The notes beneath the pieces were generated by a model, which did not search any database, was not told the DNA's origin, and saw only the letters and a list, made by a program, of their open reading frames with translations. From positions 1 through 64,000 of the forward strand of contig NW_019775917.1 in assembly GCF_001039355.2 (NCBI RefSeq): DNA of 64,000 bases, written 5' to 3'. Source of the DNA: Lingula anatina. Lineage: Eukaryota > Brachiopoda > Lingulata > Lingulida > Lingulidae. The position numbers and the translations under genes are program-made. This document shows positions 12,763 to 23,936 of the stretch, piece by piece (within the stretch, counting starts at the first letter, position 1; the number at the start of each line of letters is the position of its first letter).

Positions 12763-12944
12763 GATCACCCGACCAGTTTTGTCTGAAACATACCAAATTT
12801 ATAATTTCATCAATACGTTCTCATATTGAATACACATGTATATACGTAGAAAAAGACAGATACCCGCATACTTGTACCATACAGTAAATAAAAGAAAGCC
12901 ACACCAAAAGATGCATATGCTCAAAGTGTAAGGAGCAAACCTAC

Positions 12945-13018
12945 CTTTCAACCACGAAGGGACCTTAATGGCAGTCGTAACTGGGACACATGGACAGGAT
13001 AGTGTGGCTCTTTATATA
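12945..13018 (-). promoter_or_regulatory. serpin A non-coding exon 1 and TATA box
   Basis: TATATAAA (complement of 13011-13018) lies about 65 nt upstream of a donor AAAG|GTAGGT at 12944. Exon 1 carries the block GTCCCAGTTAC, which recurs at the same place in other serpins of the array. The transcription start is inferred at about 12985. Confidence 0.65.
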
Positions 13019-14815
13019 CACACATGAGCTTAATCAAAACAGGATACAAGAGTAAAAGCTGTTTCCTCATAATTTGTTTCCCTTCCGCCAATCCCATTTT
13101 CGTTCATTTATTAACGATAGAGCTTTGTTTTTTTAACCCTGCTTCTATCAACCCCGTGTTTAATGTAGTAGAATTTTTGGTGGCCAGTAGGCACTTAATT
13201 GCAATCCAGCCTATATGCTTTTAGGCGCCTATAATTCAGCTCCCAGTTGAGTACATGTATGCAGGCTCATTCAACTTGGAGATAAATGAGAGTCCAGTGT
13301 TTTGGCGGGAAGGGGGGGGGGGGTGCATTGTAGACATAATATGTTTTCTAAAAGAAATGTTACAACAGATGTAAAAACAGATGTGGGATCGACCATAAAC
13401 ATCACGACTAGAGTACAAATATGAGGCAGTCACGTCACCAGCTGTCTCACGAGCGGACAGTACCAGGCACGTCCTCTTACTTAATCTCCGGTTGCAGGAC
13501 AAATCGTGATAGGGTATGGGCTTACAGGGGTATATATACTTTTATTTTTTGGTTTTAATGGATATCTGTGGAATTCTGTTGAGTGCTGTGGTTATCCTAA
13601 CATCCTTTATAGATGAACTGAAACAAATTGATAGGTACCAGTATGTAAAAAATAATAAGAAGAAAGTCAATATTTTTGTTTTCCTTTTCCCAAGGAAAAG
13701 TTATTTGAGCATTTGTCAAAATTTTCAAGAGGCAAACTTGTTTTCTTTTTGTATCTGAGCTTCTATGAAGAGAGGGACTCTATTAAAACTCGGATAGCTG
13801 TATCCAGGGTAAAGGCCAGTGAAGTCTGTTTAAAATCAGTATGAATGAGTCAAAGGACGCCAGTATTTATAAGTTAAAGGTTTTTAATCAAAAGTTCAAT
13901 GATTACTGTTCCAAACATCATTTTTGTCATTTACTGGGAAATCGTGTATATTTCAGTGGAAATATTTTCGACGCTGTAATTTAAGATAAATTGGAATCAC
14001 CCAAGACAGTCCTTAATCTCTTGAATTCACGAAAAACAAGCGAAGATTTCGTGATTCAGTTGTGTGGGGCCTGAAAAATGTCAGACGATTACACGTAGTG
14101 ATGCGCTTGAGCGAATAAAAACTGACAGAATTCATTTACTTATGTATTTTGGCTGTTTCCTCTTTAGTCCTGCCAAATAGCAGTCTACTTCACGGTAACT
14201 AAAATCCGCCATGTTCTTTTTGTGTCAGTTTTGTATTAGCTTTTACGATTACATTCCCAGCAAAATAAGTTCTCACTTATCGCCTAAAAGACAACCCCAA
14301 TTCAAACATTTTCAAGCAGTCTTTCAAGTCTTCTAGTACTACGTATGACGGCATGCGCACTGCCATCAGCCTCTTTTTAAGCTATCTCGGTTTATGCCTA
14401 CAGGTATTAAACTGACTATTTATTCAAATTGACCGCATTTCCAGAGTAAACAATTATTAAAATTCTGTTTATGCTAAACGTTGGTATATAACTTACTCTT
14501 TTTGTGTCATAACAAGTTCGGTTGTCTGGAAAAATATTATATCATCCATTATGCAGATAAATCAAATAAATCATGTCAATTTATGCAAGAAGTAATTTTA
14601 TTTTTTATTTCATTTCAAATGCCAAAGAATTCTATTCAAGTCAAGAAATTATGTAATTGTTCAAAAAAATCACATATACTGTTGACAATGCAGTTTATGG
14701 AGCATACGTTGGTATACATACATGCATACATTTTAAATTACAACTGACGAAAAAACATATTGTAGACAGCGAAAAAGGATGTCTTCATTGGGTTTCCAGT
14801 TCGTCATTTTGCATT
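13019..14815. other. A-B spacer, duplicated upstream of B
   Basis: This spacer is closely similar to 16305-18117, so A and B with their upstream DNA are a tandem duplication with a unit of about 3.3 kb. It holds a 12-base G run at 13312-13323. A plus-strand 80-codon frame at 13516-13758 is shared with the other unit, but it has no known motif and is probably non-coding. Confidence 0.6.
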
Positions 14816-16039
14816 TTAGGCAAGAGGGTTCATAACTCTGCCCGTAAACAGTACGGTACCCGATGTCTTCTCGCGAATCAAGAAAACGAAGGGCCGGTCA
14901 GCTCGGAAGTCAGGAACAATTGAAATCGACTCAAAAGCCACGCCAATGGCCGTAGCAGACGCTGCCTCGGTTCCTTCTTCGTTGACGTCAACGAAAGCCT
15001 CGTGGATCGCCTTGGAGACGAACAGATCTCCTGGTTTCCCGCCAATTCTCGACAAATCAGCGCCGCCTAAGTTGAACATCTTCGACATTCCCATTTGAAT
15101 AAGAACGTGCTTCAGATCTAAGCGCATATCGCTCAGCTTAAACTTAGGTAGGTACACATTGACTGTCTGGTTCCACAATGAGGAGATTGCGTCATCCACA
15201 ACTGATGCGGTGGTCAGCGATCTTTCCAGATGACCAAGGTCATCAATTTGGTCTGGGAGGAAGATGACCATACTAGCGTCACCATGGTAAGGTAGTTCCA
15301 AAATTTTGCATTTAAGCGAGGCACTGGTACCATACGGGAAACTTTGTTGTTGAAACATCATTGGCACGTTCACCTGGTTCAGGTTGGATGTGAAGAACGG
15401 TTGGGGACGGGTGCTCGACTCCGCAAACTTACTGGTCCAAGTTCCCTTAAAATATATGGCGTTCACCATGATTAAGATGAGCTGGGGGTCGATGAAGTTA
15501 TTTGGCAGGAAGTCGACGATCTTGTTATTTGTCTGCTGTTCTACCCAATTGTTGATGTACCTGGTTGTGTCGGAAGGTTGGCTAAAGTCCTGTAGATCTA
15601 GAGGAGCATCATAGTACCGTCCACTGTCATCAATGTACTTTTGATTGAAGTAAAATCCTTCTCTTCCAAAAAGCCGATTGGCAATACGGAGGAGGTATTC
15701 TTTTCCTGGGTTTGTCAATCTGGTGCGGAGGCGTTTAAAATTTTGATGAATAGAAGGAATATTGCTGTAACCCATCACTCTTTTCATCTCTGATCTAGTG
15801 CCACCTTTAGTGCCGAGAAGGACCATGCCTAAAGCAGTTGTGATGCTGAACGGACTGAAAAATATGTTACCGGAATCGGACTTGAGAATCTGGTACAGCT
15901 TTAGGGCGAAGTTGGTGTTACCGGCAACGATCTGTCTTTCAATTTGGGTGGCATCCTGACCTAGTGTATCCAGGGACAAGTTGCCTATGACCACCAGCAA
16001 ATAGGCATGAAAAACTGCTGACCTGACTAAAGGATGCAT
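14816..16039 (-). CDS. serpin B, predicted Glu-Ser reactive centre
   Basis: 407 residues; the ATG at 16037-16039 matches the MHP start of its neighbours, and an in-frame upstream extension of 42 codons runs through the intron and is not coding. The hinge is EEGTEAASATA, with Ser at P10 instead of Ala. By P15 counting the P1 is Glu370 followed by Ser371. An acidic P1 argues against a trypsin-like target and suggests a Glu-preferring or other protease. The segment after P1 is one residue shorter than in A (VPDF type instead of TPVF). The 5'UTR intron is 16060-16230. Most similar to A over the gene body. Confidence 0.92.
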   Translation of the reverse strand: MHPLVRSAVFHAYLLVVIGNLSLDTLGQDATQIERQIVAGNTNFALKLYQILKSDSGNIFFSPFSITTALGMVLLGTKGGTRSEMKRVMGYSNIPSIHQNFKRLRTRLTNPGKEYLLRIANRLFGREGFYFNQKYIDDSGRYYDAPLDLQDFSQPSDTTRYINNWVEQQTNNKIVDFLPNNFIDPQLILIMVNAIYFKGTWTSKFAESSTRPQPFFTSNLNQVNVPMMFQQQSFPYGTSASLKCKILELPYHGDASMVIFLPDQIDDLGHLERSLTTASVVDDAISSLWNQTVNVYLPKFKLSDMRLDLKHVLIQMGMSKMFNLGGADLSRIGGKPGDLFVSKAIHEAFVDVNEEGTEAASATAIGVAFESISIVPDFRADRPFVFLIREKTSGTVLFTGRVMNPLA

Positions 16040-16230
16040 GATCACCCGACGAATTTTGTCTGAAACATACCAAATAAACATACCAAATAATTTCATCAAT
16101 ACATTCTCATATTGAATACACATGTATATACGTAGAAAAAGACAGATACCCGCATACTTATACAATACAGTAAATAAAAGAAAGCCACACCAAAAGATAC
16201 ATATGCTCAGAGAGTATAGAGCAAACCTAC

Positions 16231-16304
16231 CTTTGAATCACAAAGAGACCTTAATAGCAGTTGTAACTGGGACACATGTACAGGGTGATGTGGCTCTTTA
16301 CACA
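16231..16304 (-). promoter_or_regulatory. serpin B exon 1 with decayed TATA box
   Basis: The donor CAAAG|GTAGGT at 16230 and the CCCAGTTAC block are retained. At the place of the TATATAAA of A, however, the sequence reads TGTGTAAA (complement of 16297-16304). B may be weakly expressed or differently regulated. Confidence 0.5.
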
Positions 16305-18117
16305 CACTTATGAGCGTAGTCAAAACTGGATACTAGAGTAAAAGCTGTTTCCTCTTAATTTGTTACCCGTCATCCAATCCGATTTGCGTTCATTTATTTA
16401 CGATAGGGCTCTGTTTTTTTAACCCCGGTTCCATTAACCCCGTGTTTAACGTAGTAGTTTTTTGGTGTGGTTTATATGGCCAGTAGGCACTTAATCGCAA
16501 TCCAATATATGTGTTTAAATAAAAGGCGCCTATAAATTCAGCTCCCAGTTGAGTACATGTATGCAGGCGCATTCAACTTGGAGACATATGAGAGTCCAGT
16601 GTTTGGGTGGGGGTGGGTGGGGGTGGGGGTGGGGGTGGGGTTGCATTGTAGACATAATATGTTTCCTAAAAGAAAAGTTACTACCGATAAAAACAGCAGT
16701 GGGATCGACCATTAACATCACGACTAGAGTACAAATATGAGGCAGTCACGTCACCAGCTGTCTCACGAGCAGACAGTACCAGGCACGTCCTCTTACTTAA
16801 TCTCCGGTTGCAGGACAAATCGTGATAGGGTATGCCCTTACAGGGGTATATATATTTTTTGTTTTTGGTTTTAATGGAGAACTGTGGAATTGTGTTGAGT
16901 GCTGTGGTTATCCTAACATCCTTTTTAGATGAACTGAAACAAATTGATAGGTACCAGTATGTAAAAAATAATAAGAAGAAAGTCAATATTTTTGTTTTCC
17001 TTTTCCTACGGAAAAGTTATTTGAGCATTTGTCAAAGTTTTCAAGAGGCAAACTTGTTTTCTTTTTGTATCTCAGCTTCTATGAAGAGAGGGACTCTATT
17101 AAAAACTCGGATAGCTGTATCCAGGGTAAAGGCCAGTGAAGTCTGTTTAAAATCAGTATGAATGAGTCAAAGGACGCCAGTATTTATAAGTTAAAGGTTT
17201 TAAATCAAAAGTTCAATGATTACTGTTCCAAACATCATTTTTTTGTCATTTACTGGGAAATCGTGTATATTTCAGTGGAAATATTTTTGACGCTGTAATT
17301 TAAGATAAATTGGAATCATCCAAGACAGTCCTTAATCTCTTGAATTCACGAAAAACAAGCGAAGATTTCGTGATTCAGTTGTGTGGGGCCTGAAAAATGT
17401 CAGAGGATTACACGTAGTGATGCGCTTGAGCGAATAAAAACTGACAGAATTCATTTACTATGTATTTTGGCTGTTTCCTCTTTAGTTCTGCCAAATAGCA
17501 GTCTACTTCACAGTAAGTGTGTCAGTTTTGTATTAGCTTTTACGATTACATTTCCTGCAAAATAATTTCTCTCTTATCACCCCAATTCAAACATTTTCTA
17601 GCAGTCTTTCAAGTCTTCTAGTAGTACGTATGACGGCATGCGCACTGCCATATCAGCTTCTTTTCAAGCTATCTCGGTTTATGCCTATTAAACTGACTAT
17701 TTATTCAAATTGACCGCATTTCCAGAGTAAACAATGCTTTTGTTATTAAAATTCTGTTTATGCTAAACGTTGGTATATAACTAACTGTTTTAGTGTCACA
17801 ACAAGTTCGGTTGTCTGGAAAAATATTATATCCCCATCATGCAGATAAATCAATTAAATCATGTCAATTTATGCAAGAAGTAATTTTATTTCTTATTTCA
17901 TTTCAAATGCCAAAAAATTCTATTCAAGTAAACGAGAAATTATGTATTTGTTCAAAAGATTTACATATACTGTTGACAATGCAGTTTATGGAGCATACGT
18001 TGGTATACATACATGCATACATTTTTAATATATTACAACTGACGAAAAAGTTTATTGTAGACAGGAAAAAAGGGATGTTTTTATCTTAGATCTATTCCCT
18101 CTCAAACATTTTCCATT
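16305..18117. other. B-C spacer, paralogous to A-B spacer
   Basis: A near copy of 13019-14815 with small indels, including the plus-strand open frame at 16832-17161. No gene recognised. Confidence 0.6.
16605..16640 (+). repeat. G-tract cluster, potential G-quadruplex
   Basis: Six runs of three to five G separated by single T residues. It lies about 300 bp upstream of the serpin B promoter and corresponds to a single run of 12 G at 13312-13323 upstream of A. Confidence 0.8.
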
Positions 18118-19356
18118 TTAGGCAAGAGGGTTCATTACTCTGCCCATAAACAGTACGGTGCCCGATGTCTTCTCACGAATCAAGAAAACGAAGGGCCGGT
18201 CAGCTCGGAAGTCAGGAACAACTGAAACCGACTCGAAAGCCACGCCAATGGCCGTAGCAGCCGCCGCCTCGGTTCCTTCCTCGTTGACGTCAACAAAAGC
18301 CTCGTGGATCGCCTTGGAGACGAATAGATCTCCACGATTTCCGCCAATTCCTGACAAATCAGCCTCGCGTACTCTGAACATCTTCGACATTCCCATTTGA
18401 ATAAGAACGGGTTTCAAATCCAACCGCATGTCGCTCAGCTTAAATTTAGGCAGGTACACGTTGACTGTCTGGTCCCACAACGAGGAGATTGCATCATCCA
18501 CAACTGATGCGCTTGTCAGTGATCTTTCCAGATGACCAAGGTCATCAATTTGGTCTGGGAGGAAGATGACCATACTAGCGTCACCATGGTAGGGCAGTTC
18601 CAGAATTTGGCAATTCAGCAAGCTACTGGTTCCATAGGGGAAGCTCTGGCGTTGAAACATCATTGGCACGTTCACCCGATTAAAGCTGGATGTAAAGAAT
18701 GGTTGGGGAAGGGTGCTCGACTCCGAAAACTTACTGGCCCAAGTTCCCTTAAAATATATAGCGTTCACCAGGATTAAGATGAGCTGGGGGTCGATGAAGT
18801 TATTTGGCAGGAGGTCGACAATCTTGTTATTTGTCTGTTGTTCTACCCAGTTGTTGATGTACCTGGTTGTGGCGGATGTCTGTCTAAAGTCCCGTAGGTC
18901 TAGTGGAGCATCATAGTACCGTCCACTGTCATCAATGTACTTTTGATTGAAGTTAAATCCTTCTCTTCCAAAGAGCCGATTGGCAATACGGAGGAGGTAT
19001 TCGTTACCTGGATTGGTAAGTCTAGTGCGGAGGCGTTTGAAATGTTCATGAATGGAAGGGATATTGCTGTAACCCATCACTCTTTCCATCTCTGATCTAG
19101 TGCCACCTTTAGCGCCGAGAAGAACCATGCTTAAAGCAGTCGTGATGCTGAATGGACTGAAGAAAAGGTTACCGGAATCGGCCTTTAGAATCTGGTACAG
19201 CTTGAAAGCGAAGTTAGTGTTACTGGCAACAATCTGTTGCTCAGGTTTGGAGGCACCCTGCGTTAATGTAGCTTCACCAAGTGTGTTCAAAGACCAGTGA
19301 CCCATGACCAACGGCAAATAGATAAGAAGAACCGCCGGTCTGATCGATGGATGCAT
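18118..19356 (-). CDS. serpin C, predicted Glu-Ser reactive centre
   Basis: 412 residues from the ATG at 19354-19356. A longer open frame (to 19617) only reads through the intron and a CA microsatellite. The mature N-terminus is four residues longer than in A (GEATLTQGASKPEQ region). The hinge is canonical (GTEAAAATA) and the predicted P1 is Glu375 with Ser at P1', as in B. The strand before the hinge differs from the others (FRVREADLSGIGG in place of the FNLGGADLS type). Acceptor just above the ATG; the intron 19376-19917 is the longest of the array. Confidence 0.92.
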   Translation of the reverse strand: MHPSIRPAVLLIYLPLVMGHWSLNTLGEATLTQGASKPEQQIVASNTNFAFKLYQILKADSGNLFFSPFSITTALSMVLLGAKGGTRSEMERVMGYSNIPSIHEHFKRLRTRLTNPGNEYLLRIANRLFGREGFNFNQKYIDDSGRYYDAPLDLRDFRQTSATTRYINNWVEQQTNNKIVDLLPNNFIDPQLILILVNAIYFKGTWASKFSESSTLPQPFFTSSFNRVNVPMMFQRQSFPYGTSSLLNCQILELPYHGDASMVIFLPDQIDDLGHLERSLTSASVVDDAISSLWDQTVNVYLPKFKLSDMRLDLKPVLIQMGMSKMFRVREADLSGIGGNRGDLFVSKAIHEAFVDVNEEGTEAAAATAIGVAFESVSVVPDFRADRPFVFLIREKTSGTVLFMGRVMNPLA

Positions 19357-19579
19357 GATGCTTGACCAGTTTTGTCTGAAATTAACCATATTAAACTGTA
19401 AGCTTCCAATATCACATGAATGAGCAGATAGTTGTATTTTCATGTATGCCATACGTGTTTGAAAATGCCCATGCATGCTAACAACAACATACAATAGATT
19501 ATACTGGGCGAGATATTTTATCGTCCTGTCATGAGTTTGATCTGAGACACGAAAGGAACATGTATGAAGAAACGAGCAC

Positions 19580-19618
19580 ACACACACACACGCACGCACG
19601 CACACACACACACACACG
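19580..19618. repeat. (CA)n microsatellite in serpin C intron
   Basis: CA repeats with some CG interruptions. Confidence 0.9.
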
Positions 19619-19917
19619 TTGAAATAACATTTCTCTATTGACTAAATTCATCCGTATTTAATCAACTCTATAACCATGCAGACCACGTATGATATTTAGT
19701 GATATTTTCCATTAATATGATACCCGTGTGTTATCCACTACAAAACACATGTATCATAAAAATATAAGGAAGTGCATCAATGGATGATTATGAAAAAAAA
19801 AAAAAAAAAGAAGAAATATGTAGGGCAAGAAAATATCAGCAAAATTAAAAGTCTAAGACCAGAAAAAAATCAAATGTAATACCTACACATGACCTAAGTC
19901 TTTGAAGCAGGACTTAC

Positions 19918-20015
19918 CTTTTATCACGACGAGACGAGATGATACCTCTATGTCAGTCGTTACTGGGACACACGAGGAGTGTATGATTGAATCGTGCCTA
20001 TGTTTACATATATAA
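19918..20015 (-). promoter_or_regulatory. serpin C exon 1 and TATA-like box
   Basis: The donor TAAAAG|GTAAGTCC at 19917 ends exon 1. TTATATAT (complement of 20008-20015) lies about 90 nt upstream of the donor. The CCCAGTAAC block is present in exon 1. Confidence 0.5.
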
Positions 20016-20804
20016 GCCTACTAGAAACAGGATACTAGAATTGTCTCATTTTCACCAATCCCATTTTTGTACTACTCTGATGCTAGAAGTTTGTTTTTTT
20101 TTCATCAACAGTTTCGTTAGCGCACGCCCCCTGGTGTGTCACGCACACATAAACATACAAGACCAGTCGCACGTCTTCACATTTACATTTCTGGTTGCGA
20201 GATGAATGTGTCAGAATGTGCACATCTCTTTTCACAAATGGATGGGGAAATAAGGTTTTAAAGTATTGCGTAATAATACTTATGGCAAATGAGATTCAAT
20301 TGATGTATCAAGAGGTCTCTCCTTTTAGTTTCGAAGATCCTATCTTCCTATTTGTGATTTCATGTACGAATAACATGCCAATTTTACTTGTCTTATCAGA
20401 AATGGGAGTCTTCTCACTTCTTATTAATTGGCTGGCTGTTATCTTGGATTTAGTCAAGGTAAAGTAGTCTTACTGGAAAACATGCACGTAAAGAAATTCA
20501 AGATATGTGGATAAAGCGTTAAGCTGTTAAGGCGTAGCACTGTAAAACTGTCAAAGACGTTTGGAAAAAATGTTAGCGCATTATTGCCTCCAATCCTATG
20601 AATGGTGTGTTAACAACATCAGATATCATTGTAATGTTCCGAATACTTTTATGAACTAAATAACATTATTTTTTCTTTGAAGGATCTGTCTTCAGTCATA
20701 TTTTGTAAAGTATTTTTGGCCTGTTTTAAGGTTTTCTCAGTTACTTATATGTCTAGTTTGATTCCAATCCAGCGAGAAGGACCGCATGTTTCTTCATGGT
20801 CTTA

Positions 20805-21890
20805 AGCCTCGGTCACAACCGGCCGCACGGGTTCTTACGGGCTGTTTGCGTCCAAATTTTGCGCAGAATCTCACGTCCCACGAAAGTCCTTCTTACGCAA
20901 TTTCGAGTTCGCAGACAGCCCGTAAGCACGTACGGAGGATGTTAGACATGTCCAAAAGATTCTACAAATAGCCTGCGAACAGCGAGGCCGCAGGCGTAAC
21001 TTGCCCCCTCGCACGGAGTTAAGCCTAGGTCCCAACTACGTTTTGGACGCACGGTTTTCAGGTTCCTTGCGTCCGGCTAGGACGCAGCTAGATCGCACGT
21101 AGCGGCTGTTGATCATGTCGAAAAGTTTCTACGTGCTGATTGCGTCCTCCAAAAGCCGCACGATGGACGTGCTCCTCACGCACGAACTCCCACGTTTTCC
21201 CCATTTTTTTTTGGCCGTAGACCACACGTAGCAGCCCGTCTGTTTGGTTGGGACCTTGGCTTTAGCAAGAGACGCACGTTGTGCAAGACGCACGTCGTAA
21301 GCAATGAAGGAGCGAGAGCACACTGGGAATGCGTCGCACGTGCGTCACCCCCACGCCTGTGTATAAAAGGCGTGCTCACGACGCACGCTCGTGTCTTTAC
21401 AATGAACGTCGACTGTATAACGTGTACCACAATTTTCAAAATTTTCAAATTTTGGCTCAATTTAGTTTCTAATATGCCTCCAAAAGGCAAGACAAAGAAG
21501 CTTACATAGTAGAAAAAAGGGATGAGGAAGAAGAAAGAAGAGGAGAACAGGAAGCAAAACTGACGTACGCCGTCAGTACTTCACCACAAACGTGTGAGGC
21601 AAGTCTGAAGCGAAACTGACGCAAAAGGGCACTACGTTGCATGCCCTTCGTAAGTGGTGAGTGTGTGCCACGTACACAGGAAGCAAGACAAACTCAAGAA
21701 ATGAGTACAATTTCCACGGCCATCGCTCTTTGCAATTAGCGTCCCTGCTTGAAATGACATCTCATGTGGCCCTTGCGACTCGCAAGGCAGACTTTCCTCT
21801 ACCTCTACGACCTCCACAGCCTCCGCAACACCCAAAAATCGCAGGGGACGTACGATCCTGAAATTCGTGCGTCCAGTTGTGACCAAGGCT
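20805..21890. mobile_element. Harbinger-like non-autonomous transposon (about 1.09 kb)
   Basis: The ends are inverted repeats (AGCCTCGGTCACAAC at the left, GTTGTGACCAAGGCT at the right), followed inwards by GCACG-rich subterminal repeats, and flanked by TTA duplications (20802-20804 and 21891-21893). It is richer in CpG and ACGT than its surroundings. An internal TATAAAAG at about 21364 precedes a short frame ending in MPPKGKTKKLT (stop near 21509), perhaps a relic of an accessory DNA-binding gene. No transposase is visible. A second element is nested inside it. Confidence 0.7.
21022..21261. mobile_element. nested MITE inside the 1.09-kb element
   Basis: 240 bp with ends AGCCTAGGTCCCAAC and GTTGGGACCTTGGCT, flanked by TTA (21019-21021 and 21262-21264). 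The termini are related to those of the host element, so a relative inserted into it. Confidence 0.7.
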
Positions 21891-22007
21891 TTAGATGAAT
21901 TTTTGTGATTTAATTTGTGGCTCATTTGCATCTGTACCTGCTTGCCGTAAGTTCGTAAATCTAAAATTATCTCATAACAAATCTTGCCAAATTTTGCATG
22001 ACCTCAT

Positions 22008-22013
22008 TTTATT
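22008..22013 (-). terminator. poly(A) signal of serpin D
   Basis: AATAAA on the minus strand about 98 nt downstream of the stop, in the same conserved ATTTTGCATGA block as for A. Confidence 0.6.
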
Positions 22014-22110
22014 TGTCTTTAAATTACAGATTTCATATCAGAGAAACCTACTTTAGACATTGTAAAATGGCGTTTTTTTAATTCCGTGTTTCCTGTCAGA
22101 AATTTTGCGT

Positions 22111-23337
22111 TTAGGCAACAGGGTTTACAACTCTGCCCATAAAGATTACGTTCCCCGATGTCCTCTCGCGAATCAGGAAGACAAAGGGTCGGTCAACCCG
22201 GAAAACAGGAGTAGTTGAAAGCGCTGACCCGCCAGCCGCTCCTATGGCCGTGGCAGCCGCAGCCTCGGTTCCTTCCTCGTTCACGTCAACGAAAGCCTCA
22301 TGGATCGCCTTAGAGATGAACAGATCTCCTGGCTTCCCGCCAATTCCTGACAAATCAGCTGTGCCTAGTGTGAACATCTTTGACATTCCCATTTGAATAA
22401 GAACGGGTTTTAGATCTAATTGAATGTCACTCAACTTAAACTTAGGCAGGTACACATTGACTGTCTGGCCCCACATTGTGGACAATGCATCATCCACAAC
22501 CGATGCACTGGTCAGTGATCTTTCCAGATGACCAAGGTCATCAATTTGGTCTGGGAGGAAGACGACCATACTAGCGTCACCATGGTACGGTAGTTCCAAA
22601 ATTTTGCACTTCAGCGAAGCACTGGTTCCATATTGGAATCTTTCCTTTTGAAACATCATTGGCACGTTTACCTGGTTCACGTTGTTCGTGAAGAACGGTT
22701 GGGGACGGGTGCTCGACTCAGCAAACATACTGGTCCAAGTTCCCTTAAAATATATAGCGTTCACCAGGATTAAGATGAGCTGGGGGTTGATGAAGTTATT
22801 TGGCAGGAGGTCGACAATCTTGTTATTTGTCTGCTGTTCTACCCAATTGTTGATGTACCTGGTTGTGGCGGAAGGTTGGTTAAAGTCCTGTACATCTAGG
22901 GGAGCATCGTAGTACCGTCCACTGTCATCAATGTAGCTTTGATTGAAGTTAAACCCTTCTCTTCCAAAGAGCTGATTGGCGATACGGAGGAGGTACTCTT
23001 TCCCTGGATTTGTTAGTCTAGTGTGGAGGCGTTTGATATGTTCATGAATAGAAGGAATGTTGCTGTAACCCATCACCCTTTTCATCTCTGATCTCGTATC
23101 GCCTTTAGCGCCGAGAAGGACCATGCTTAAAGCAGTCGTGATGCTGAACGGACTAAAGAAAATGTTTCCGGATTCGGCCTTGAGAATCTGATAGGTATTA
23201 AGAGCAAAGTTGGTGTTACTTTCAACGATCTGTTGTTCAGTTTGGGTGGCATCCTGACCAAGTGTGACCAAGGACCAGTGGTTTATGACCACCAGCAAAT
23301 GGACGAGAAGAACCGCTGATCTGACCGAAGGATGCAT
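22111..23337 (-). CDS. serpin D, small-residue reactive centre (Gly-Ser)
   Basis: 408 residues from the ATG at 23335-23337. The hinge GTEAAAATA is intact, so an inhibitory fold is expected. The loop (AIGAAGGSALSTT) places Gly370-Ser371 at P1-P1'. If the true scissile bond is shifted, Leu three residues later is an alternative. Small residues suggest an elastase-like or other target, but this is uncertain. The signature here is FRVDRPF and the C-terminus has GNVIF, slightly diverged from siblings. The N-terminal third and upstream DNA pair with serpin G; the KFKLSDIQLDL region pairs with I and K. Acceptor at 23358; intron 23358-23852. Confidence 0.92.
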   Translation of the reverse strand: MHPSVRSAVLLVHLLVVINHWSLVTLGQDATQTEQQIVESNTNFALNTYQILKAESGNIFFSPFSITTALSMVLLGAKGDTRSEMKRVMGYSNIPSIHEHIKRLHTRLTNPGKEYLLRIANQLFGREGFNFNQSYIDDSGRYYDAPLDVQDFNQPSATTRYINNWVEQQTNNKIVDLLPNNFINPQLILILVNAIYFKGTWTSMFAESSTRPQPFFTNNVNQVNVPMMFQKERFQYGTSASLKCKILELPYHGDASMVVFLPDQIDDLGHLERSLTSASVVDDALSTMWGQTVNVYLPKFKLSDIQLDLKPVLIQMGMSKMFTLGTADLSGIGGKPGDLFISKAIHEAFVDVNEEGTEAAAATAIGAAGGSALSTTPVFRVDRPFVFLIRERTSGNVIFMGRVVNPVA

Positions 23338-23852
23338 GATTACTCGATCTGTATTCACTGAAATATATACAAAACTGGTTGTTTATTAGTATAAATTTTT
23401 CATTTGATGCTCATGTTCAAGGTGCATATATCACGACTGGCAAATACGCATACCTACATCAACTGTACAACTATATAAAATAACTTTACCGACAGGTTTA
23501 TGGTCCTTCGATAATTTTTTAATCTCTCTATTTAGCACCTGAACATGTGAGCATGAAAAGGTAAATACATGCAAAATGAAAGAGAGAGAAAGAGACAGAG
23601 GTCACACAAGAACATATAGCAATTCTCTCTGGACAGATTTCAGCCCATTTTTCAATATAACATGTAACCAACGCACAATATATTAAAATGATAGCCCGTC
23701 TAAAGTTTTTCCCTGCAAATACGATAAAAGTAAATAAATAATTAGCAAATTAATTTAAACAGCAGAATAAGGAAAAGACGAAGTTTCGAGTGAAAGTTCA
23801 GAAAACAACATCGAGCTATGCATATGTCCAAAGTGTATGAAGCAGGACTTAC

Positions 23853-23936
23853 CTTTTTATCACGTCGAGAACTTTATGTCAGCCACCAACGTAACATGTA
23901 ATCGAGCTTGTACTGTTCTACGTGGCCCTTTATATA
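23853..23936 (-). promoter_or_regulatory. serpin D exon 1 and TATA box
   Basis: TATATAAA (complement of 23929-23936) lies about 77 nt upstream of the donor AAAAG|GTAAGTCC at 23852. Nearly identical to the promoter of G. Confidence 0.65.

Larger units (their letters stand above)
20016..22007. other. C-D spacer occupied largely by nested transposons
   Basis: The first 790 bp show no gene. The rest is mostly the nested inverted-repeat elements at 20805-21890. No host gene recognised. Confidence 0.6.

Noticed and set aside
13516-13758. Open frame shared by A-B and B-C spacers (also 16832-17161)
   Set aside because: Similarity is explained by the tandem duplication and extends outside the frame; no motif and different ends.
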